Shown here in pieces: positions 5,088 through 9,509 of a DNA stretch of 9,509 nt. The first letter of the stretch is position 1. Every line of letters starts with the position of its first letter. A program made the translations under genes and the position numbers. The stretch is taken from positions 1-9,509 of the forward strand of contig DMDF01000173.1 in NCBI GenBank assembly GCA_003446605.1, in the 5' to 3' direction. The stretch is from Anaerolineaceae bacterium (GTDB lineage Bacteria; Chloroflexota; Anaerolineae; Anaerolineales; Anaerolineaceae). Below the pieces are notes generated by a model that saw nothing but the letters and a program-made list of their open reading frames with translations, searched no databases and was not told the origin of the DNA.

Positions 5088-6022
5088 TCTTCCTCCTCCA
5101 ATAAAGCTAAGAAAGCATCTTCCAAGGATGCCTTGCCCTTGCGCACTTCATCGATCATGACTCCTTTACCCGCCAGGAACTGCACCAGTTTGCCCGATTC
5201 GGTTTCCTGTTTGAAATGCACCACCAGATGGTGGTCCTGTATCTCCACCGCTGTCACATCCGGCATGGCTTTCAGTTCATTCAGGATGGATTGCTCAAAA
5301 CCACGCCCGACCACCAACAGACTGTTCGTGCCTTGTTTAAGGCGCAGTTCATCGGGCGAGCCCACGCTGATGAGCTTGCCCTTGTTAATAACGCCCACCC
5401 GGTCGCAGATCTTTTCCGCCTCAGCCAAATTATGTGTGGTCAGGAAGACGGTCACACCATGCCGGCGCGCCATTTGCACCAGATCCTCCCGCAAGCCAGA
5501 GGATGCCAGCGGATCCAACCCCGCGGTGGGTTCATCCAGAAATACCAGTTTTGGATCATGCATGAGAGTACGGGCAACTGCCAGCTTCTGTTTCATGCCG
5601 TGGCTCCAGGTCTGCACGATCTCTTTGCGGCGCTCATACAACCCCATATTTTCAAGCAAATTTTGGATGCGTTGCGTACGCTGCTCGGATGAGAGATGCC
5701 AGATACGACCGAACAGATCCAGGTTATCCTCCGCACTCAGGCGTTCATACAACCCACTATGTTCTAATAAAGCCCCACAGTTCAAACGGATCTGGTCAGC
5801 CTGGGTATGCGTATCAAAGCCAAGCACTCGGGCGCTGCCGGCGCTGGGTTCCAGCAAACCCAGCAGCAGGCGGATGGTGGTTGTCTTGCCGGCACCATTG
5901 GGTCCTAGAAAACCAAAGATGGTACCCGTTTCTACTTCGAAGGTGATGCCATCCACGGCGTGCAGATCACCGAATTGGCAATGCAGGTCTTGTGTTTGAA
6001 TACTGATGTGATTCTCTGTCAT
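5084..6022 (-). CDS. ABC transporter ATP-binding protein
   Basis: This 312-aa ATPase energises the neighbouring permease. Motifs in order: Walker A GPNGAGKT (40-47), a Q-loop position occupied by Glu in LLEHSGLYERLSAEDNL (about 85-101), signature SHGMKQK (140-146), Walker B LVFLDEP (159-165, catalytic E164), D-loop GLDP (168-171) and H-loop H197. The Glu-for-Gln exchange is common in the CcmA/DrrA-like LLEH.GLY subgroup, so activity is expected. Residues 220-312 form the accessory C-terminal domain typical of DrrA-type ATPases and end in an acidic EEEE tail. The ATG directly follows the stop of the regulator gene (TAAATG) with GGAG a few bases upstream. Exporters with this layout move drugs, lipids or peptides. 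The substrate here is unknown. Confidence 0.95.
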   Translation of the reverse strand: MTENHISIQTQDLHCQFGDLHAVDGITFEVETGTIFGFLGPNGAGKTTTIRLLLGLLEPSAGSARVLGFDTHTQADQIRLNCGALLEHSGLYERLSAEDNLDLFGRIWHLSSEQRTQRIQNLLENMGLYERRKEIVQTWSHGMKQKLAVARTLMHDPKLVFLDEPTAGLDPLASSGLREDLVQMARRHGVTVFLTTHNLAEAEKICDRVGVINKGKLISVGSPDELRLKQGTNSLLVVGRGFEQSILNELKAMPDVTAVEIQDHHLVVHFKQETESGKLVQFLAGKGVMIDEVRKGKASLEDAFLALLEEEE

Positions 6023-6340
6023 TTACACTCCATTTATATGTTTCATAATTTGGTTGAACTGATCTCGATAATCCTCAAATGCTTTGCGACCCGTTTTGGT
6101 CATGGCGCACAACGTTTGCGGTTTTTTCTCTAGAAATTGTTTGCGTATGGTGATATATCCCGCTTCTTCCAATTTACTGAGATGGGAGGAAAGATTGCCT
6201 TTGGTCAGCCCGCTCTCACGCTGCAGAAAAGTAAAATCTGCTTCCTTCACAGTATAGAGGATAGTGGTGATCACCAGGCGCGCCGGTTCATGGATCAGGC
6301 GATCCACTTCCGTCAGATCGCGCAGATCAACCTCGCTCAT
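6023..6340 (-). CDS. Winged-helix transcriptional regulator (HTH_34/MarR-like)
   Basis: This 105-aa DNA-binding protein is predicted to regulate its own operon. After an N-terminal helix (LTEVDRLIHEPARLVITTIL) comes a winged helix: helix 2 around FTFLQRESGL (36-45), recognition helix TKGNLSSHLSKLEEAGYI (46-63) and wing ITIRKQFLEKKPQTLCAMT (64-81). A C-terminal amphipathic helix (TGRKAFEDYRDQFNQIMKHI) is likely to dimerise. This matches small ArsR/MarR-like regulators often placed beside ABC-2 exporters. It has no metal-binding cysteines (one Cys only, C78), so metal sensing is unlikely. The start overlaps the membrane-protein stop as ATGA, with GAGGAG upstream. The 22-bp palindrome at the operon start is its most probable binding site, which would give negative autoregulation. 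Confidence 0.88.
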   Translation of the reverse strand: MSEVDLRDLTEVDRLIHEPARLVITTILYTVKEADFTFLQRESGLTKGNLSSHLSKLEEAGYITIRKQFLEKKPQTLCAMTKTGRKAFEDYRDQFNQIMKHINGV

Positions 6341-6969
6341 GCTTCTTGCTCCTCAGAGGTACGGTTCCGCAGCAGGTAGAGGATGAAAGTTGCCAAACCG
6401 GATATGATCCAGGTTGCACCGATCGCTGCCATCACCGCGATGGATTTTAACTCACCATCCATGGATAAAGAGGAAATCCAAAGTGCAAGCCCAAATTCTA
6501 CTGGTGCCACAATGAAAAAGCGGTTCACGCCATACCAGTACCCCAGGTACAGAGTTATCACAGCCATGACACAACCCGCAATGAGCATGGGCTCAATCTT
6601 GAGGACTTCAGGACCGATGTAGGTAACCATCAGTGCCGTAAAAATCCCCATCACTCCTCCGATCACAGCGCTCTGGATACGCTTTTTCTTCTTTTTGGGT
6701 TGATATGCCACATATCCTGTCCTGCGATAGGTAATATGTTCCTTTATCCATTTCATCAGACGTCCATAAAGAAACCAGAACAGCACGAACAAGAGAGGTT
6801 CAGCGATCGCAAGAATGAGGTCCCATGGTTCGCTTAATTGCAATTTACCCATTAGATAGTTGGAAGCGGCTAAACCCCCGAAAAGCAATCCCATCGCCAT
6901 ATCCATCGTGCCATCCACCCACCAGTAAGCATAGGTTTTGCGCATGACCTGCCCAATTGTATTCTTCAT
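6337..6969 (-). CDS. Polytopic membrane protein, first gene of ABC operon
   Basis: This 210-aa protein has about six predicted membrane segments: near 23-40, 50-68, 101-118, 127-146, 150-168 and 178-200. Between the second and third is a strongly basic cytoplasmic loop with five consecutive lysines (K92-K96). I do not recognise a named family. Proteins of this type occur next to small winged-helix regulators and ABC-2 exporters and may act as a sensor, a third exporter part or an immunity-like factor, but the sequence does not decide this. The ATG at 6969 has GAGGAG just upstream and lies about 35 nt from the predicted transcription start. The stop overlaps the regulator start, so the four genes are one operon. 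Confidence 0.8.
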   Translation of the reverse strand: MKNTIGQVMRKTYAYWWVDGTMDMAMGLLFGGLAASNYLMGKLQLSEPWDLILAIAEPLLFVLFWFLYGRLMKWIKEHITYRRTGYVAYQPKKKKKRIQSAVIGGVMGIFTALMVTYIGPEVLKIEPMLIAGCVMAVITLYLGYWYGVNRFFIVAPVEFGLALWISSLSMDGELKSIAVMAAIGATWIISGLATFILYLLRNRTSEEQEA

Positions 6970-6990
6970 CGCTCCTCACCTTATGGTTTG

Positions 6991-7012
6991 TATTACAAAC
7001 TAGTTTGTAATA
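6991..7012. promoter_or_regulatory. Perfect 22-bp palindromic operator
   Basis: The sequence TATTACAAACT and its exact complement AGTTTGTAATA are joined without a spacer. It begins at the last base of the -10 box and covers the predicted transcription start of the minus-strand operon, an ideal position for repression. The winged-helix regulator encoded two genes into the operon is the natural candidate ligand. Confidence 0.75.
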
Positions 7013-7039
7013 TTATAGTTCATCATCCAGTTTTGTCAA
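7012..7039 (-). promoter_or_regulatory. Consensus promoter of ABC operon
   Basis: Minus strand: TTGACA (7034-7039), 16-bp spacer, TATAAT (7012-7017). Both hexamers are perfect sigma-70 consensus, so strong transcription is expected unless the overlapping operator is occupied. Confidence 0.85.
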
Positions 7040-7068
7040 GGGGACCTTCAGAACCCACACAACAAGGA

Positions 7069-7098
7069 TTGCAACATACCTGCAATTCCCTTTATAAT
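7069..7098 (+). promoter_or_regulatory. Promoter of the divergent membrane protein
   Basis: Plus strand: TTGCAA (7069-7074), 18-bp spacer, TATAAT (7093-7098), with a start expected near 7105 and a short leader to the ATG at 7121. It lies back to back with the ABC operon promoter, about 30 bp apart, so the two could interfere with each other. Confidence 0.55.
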
Positions 7099-7120
7099 TG
7101 ACAAAACTTTGAGAGGGAAA

Positions 7121-7861
7121 ATGCCTAAAAAAAATTCAATGGTCAAGAAGATAAACTGGTCCTTCTTTTACGGAATTGGAATGGCACTGCTGGAAGCGGT
7201 GGTGGTCGTTTACCTGCGAGAGCTGTATTACCCGCAAGGATTCTCGTTCCCCCTGGCATCCATGGACTGGAACATCTATAAGATCGAAGTTCTGCGCGAA
7301 GCCGGCACAATGTTGATGCTGATCTGTGTGAGCGCACTGGCAGCAGAAAATTTTCACACCTGGCTCGCTTTCTTTCTATTCAATTTCGCAGTGTGGGATA
7401 TTTTCTATTATGTTTGGTTGAAAATATTGTTGAATTGGCCAAGCAGCATTCTAGAATGGGATATCCTTTTCTTGATCCCGATCACATGGGATGGACCGGT
7501 ATTAACACCGCTGCTCTGCACGATCGCCATGATAACCCTGGCAGGCGTCATCCTGCACCACCACCAGCAGGGAACTGCGGTGCGTTTGAAGGCAAGGGAA
7601 TGGATCTTGTTATTTCTGGGAGCTGGATTGGTCTTCACCAGCTTCATCTGGAATTACACCACCTTCATGATAGAAGGAGGATATTTTAACGATCTCAGCA
7701 ATCTTGCATCTAATGGAGCTTTGCAACAAGCAGTCTCAGAATTTGTACCATCGGGGTTCAACTGGTCCCTTTTCCTGAGCGGATACGGCATCATTTGGTT
7801 AGCGATTGGATTGCTGGCAGCGCGCTTGAGGAAACAAAGAATACCAAAGGGCAGCACTTAG
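7121..7861 (+). CDS. Polytopic membrane protein of unknown function
   Basis: This 246-aa protein has about six or seven hydrophobic segments: near 13-32, 61-76, 80-100, 112-122, 128-146, 161-178 and 215-234. Conserved-looking features include REAGTMLMLICVSALAAEN (59-77), an aromatic FAVWDIFYYVWLK helix (89-101) and an ITWDGPVL loop (121-128). A His-rich HHHQQ (146-150) sits at a membrane edge and a basic tail (RLRKQR) at the C-terminus. I do not recognise a characterised family. The ATG at 7121 is preferred over an in-frame TTG at 7109 because GAGAGGG lies directly before it. The gene is divergent from the ABC operon, and its stop codon lies in a terminator loop. Confidence 0.85.
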   Translation: MPKKNSMVKKINWSFFYGIGMALLEAVVVVYLRELYYPQGFSFPLASMDWNIYKIEVLREAGTMLMLICVSALAAENFHTWLAFFLFNFAVWDIFYYVWLKILLNWPSSILEWDILFLIPITWDGPVLTPLLCTIAMITLAGVILHHHQQGTAVRLKAREWILLFLGAGLVFTSFIWNYTTFMIEGGYFNDLSNLASNGALQQAVSEFVPSGFNWSLFLSGYGIIWLAIGLLAARLRKQRIPKGST

Positions 7862-7874
7862 GCTGCCCTTCTTT
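7847..7874 (+). terminator. Bidirectional terminator between convergent genes
   Basis: A perfect 9-bp stem AAGGGCAGC/GCTGCCCTT (7847-7855 and 7862-7870) has a 6-nt loop that contains the TAG stop of the upstream gene. The plus-strand tail is CTTTC and the minus-strand tail is TTGG preceded by paired Ts, so strength is moderate. It serves the plus-strand gene and may also stop the minus-strand protease transcript. Confidence 0.7.
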
Positions 7875-7899
7875 CATAGTTGCTGTCCTTTTTTCAGGT

Positions 7900-9509
7900 T
7901 CAATAATTCTGGTAGATATAATCCAGCGCGCTGTACAAAACGCTATCCTGCCCTGACACCAAGCTTTCTACGGTAGTGGGAACCTGCACCTGCGGTATCA
8001 CACCCTGCCCTTCCAGCAACACAGTTCCATCCTCTTTAATAAAACGCCCGGTCGGTATGGTGAGGGTGATATCGCCCGGCAGCACAAATTCCCCGCGCGC
8101 GACCTCTGCTTCCATTCCGGCGCTGGGATTTTCGCCAATCACAACCACTCCCGGAACCTGACTGAACCCATAGGCTTCCAGCTCACAGGCGCTGGCGCAG
8201 TACTGATCCACCAGCAGAATGACCTGGTCAAAATCGTACTGTTCCTCATTGGGATAGACCTCATCGAACAAGCCCTCCGGCTCGAACTGCCCGGTCTGTT
8301 CGCTGAAATATTCCATCTGCCCAATGGGGATATTCTCATCATACAGAAAACCCGCCAAACCCAAGTTGGTACCACCACCGTTGATGCGCATATCGATGAT
8401 CAGGTTGGTAGCTCCATAATCGGTGAAAGTTTGCAGAGCAAGGTCAAACAAGCGGATAATCAACCCGATATCCTCACTGTTAGAGCGCAGTTTGATATAG
8501 CCAACCTCATCCGTGATCAGGTAGTATTCCACCGGCATACCCACATCGTACATATACACACCCAATGAATCAACCGCGAAGAAACTATAACGGTCTTCTG
8601 CAGCGGTCAGGGTGGTTTGTATGCGGCTTTCATCCGGGTTGACATAAGTCAGGGACATGGTTTCACCTGCCTGCGCTCGAAAGGCAGCAGTGACCTGGTC
8701 ATAACGGTAAGTATGATCGGAGGAGGTGGGGAAGAGCGGTTGGCTTGCATCGATCCATTCGGACACATCCATTCCGTTCACGGTCTCGATCACGGCGCCC
8801 ACCTGCATCTCACTCGCCTCGGCTGCTCCACCTGATGTGACATACACCACCACGATCTCCCCAGCATCCGTCTCGCGCGCGGCGAAACCGTAGCCTGGGA
8901 AAACATTCTCGTAGAGAAAACGCAAATTGTAATCGTTGTAATCAAAGTAAACATGCCCATCGCGAAAGCCAAGGGAAAATTCGCGCAGAGCCAAGAAATA
9001 AGCATACGGGTCGCGTTCCTGCTGCGCCTGCTCCACCAGTGGCATGACTCGATCATACAGAGCCTGCCAATCAGGTTGTTTGCCATCAATGCCATTGAAA
9101 GCGTATTCTACGCTGATGGTGTCATATAGTTTTTGAAATGCTTCCGTGTAAGAAAGGTCGGTGTAATCTTTGATCGCCACATCCGTGGGTTCGTACAGCT
9201 CCATTTCAGATATTCGTTCACGAGAAATCGCAAACGGTTCCTGGTCAAGATCAATGATGGAATAACCAACCGGCACTGCCATGCTGGGGTCATCTGCAGT
9301 GAACAGCAATCCATCCTTGCCAAATCCACTGGGGAATTGTTGAGCATCATCCGGCGCCCAGATGACCAGTTTGCCGCCAATCACCTCATCATGATTTTCG
9401 GTATCCGTGCGGATAGAAGCCAGATAAGAAGGCCAACCCCAGCTACGGTCATCCCCTTCGGAGAATACCCCACCGGTGATGTTAGGAGAATACGCCACAA
9501 CAAAGACCT
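7900..9509 (-). CDS. S41-family serine protease, partial (N-terminus beyond right edge)
   Basis: The frame is open to the window edge (535 codons visible). The GTG at 9498 is probably internal, because coding continues upstream with no signal peptide or ribosome binding site. Numbered from that GTG: N-terminal extra region 1-110, a helical S41 region with GFRDGHVYFDY (177-187), a PDZ-like segment with YGFAA...GGAAEASEMQVGAVIETVNGMDV (about 203-245), and the protease core with LIIDMRINGGGTN (366-378, the usual DLRGNGGG element). The nucleophile is probably S436 in YCASACELEAYGF, the SAGE motif of non-CtpA S41 enzymes with Cys in place of Gly. Two cysteines, C434 and C438, flank it. A role outside the membrane is likely. 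Such proteins trim or degrade extracytoplasmic peptides. The substrate is unknown. Confidence 0.88.
   Translation of the reverse strand, partial: VFVVAYSPNITGGVFSEGDDRSWGWPSYLASIRTDTENHDEVIGGKLVIWAPDDAQQFPSGFGKDGLLFTADDPSMAVPVGYSIIDLDQEPFAISRERISEMELYEPTDVAIKDYTDLSYTEAFQKLYDTISVEYAFNGIDGKQPDWQALYDRVMPLVEQAQQERDPYAYFLALREFSLGFRDGHVYFDYNDYNLRFLYENVFPGYGFAARETDAGEIVVVYVTSGGAAEASEMQVGAVIETVNGMDVSEWIDASQPLFPTSSDHTYRYDQVTAAFRAQAGETMSLTYVNPDESRIQTTLTAAEDRYSFFAVDSLGVYMYDVGMPVEYYLITDEVGYIKLRSNSEDIGLIIRLFDLALQTFTDYGATNLIIDMRINGGGTNLGLAGFLYDENIPIGQMEYFSEQTGQFEPEGLFDEVYPNEEQYDFDQVILLVDQYCASACELEAYGFSQVPGVVVIGENPSAGMEAEVARGEFVLPGDITLTIPTGRFIKEDGTVLLEGQGVIPQVQVPTTVESLVSGQDSVLYSALDYIYQNY

Noticed and set aside
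5031..5999. 322-aa plus-strand reading frame
   Set aside because: It is antisense to the ABC ATPase with its clear Walker motifs and has no recognisable domain; it is a composition shadow.
7109..7120. TTG start four codons upstream of the divergent membrane gene
   Set aside because: It would destroy the obvious GAGAGGG ribosome binding site of the ATG at 7121.
1..9509. CRISPR array or insertion sequence
   Set aside because: No regularly spaced repeats, and no transposase reading frame or convincing terminal repeats with target duplication.

Overview
The window looks like a chromosomal segment from an anaerobic environmental bacterium, most plausibly Chloroflexota (Anaerolineae-like). This is inferred from a lipoprotein with a Thr/Pro-rich linker behind its lipobox, an extracytoplasmic S41 protease with a long N-terminal part, moderately GC-rich backbone genes and no close match that I recognise. 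The taxonomy is inference only.

Layout from left to right. (1) Positions 1-488 (minus) hold the N-terminal part of a lipoprotein alpha/beta-hydrolase. (2) About 590-4190 is a markedly AT-rich block that appears to be a small genomic island inserted behind the 3' end of a tRNA gene. The intact tRNA(CAU) is at 4190-4261 (minus). A decayed same-strand copy of its 3' half lies at 602-635, followed on the minus strand by a good intrinsic terminator (565-590) that probably belonged to the original tRNA gene. All cargo genes are on the minus strand: a 169-aa orphan protein (3630-4139), a TIR-domain protein split by one in-frame TAA (2051-3148), and a PD-(D/E)XK nuclease-like protein (782-1849). Between them lie repeats, inverted repeats and a GC-richer gene remnant (about 3224-3410). 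No integrase is visible. The cargo resembles anti-phage defence cargo: a TIR effector plus a nuclease-like protein.

(3) 4303-7039 is a well-formed four-gene minus-strand operon: polytopic membrane protein, small winged-helix regulator, ABC ATPase and ABC-2 permease. It has a consensus promoter (TTGACA, 16 bp, TATAAT), a perfect 22-bp palindromic operator at the transcription start, two ATGA overlaps and one zero-gap junction, and a strong terminator right after the last stop. The likely logic is a self-repressed exporter whose regulator and membrane partner are made with the transporter.

(4) 7121-7861 (plus) is a divergently transcribed polytopic membrane protein of unknown function whose stop codon sits in the loop of a bidirectional terminator. 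(5) 7900-9509 (minus) is the C-terminal 535 residues or so of an S41-family serine protease that runs off the right edge.

The most interesting points are the tRNA-anchored island with its decayed distal duplication, the single ochre codon that splits an otherwise intact TIR gene, the nested inverted repeat between the two defence-like genes, and the palindromic operator of the ABC operon.
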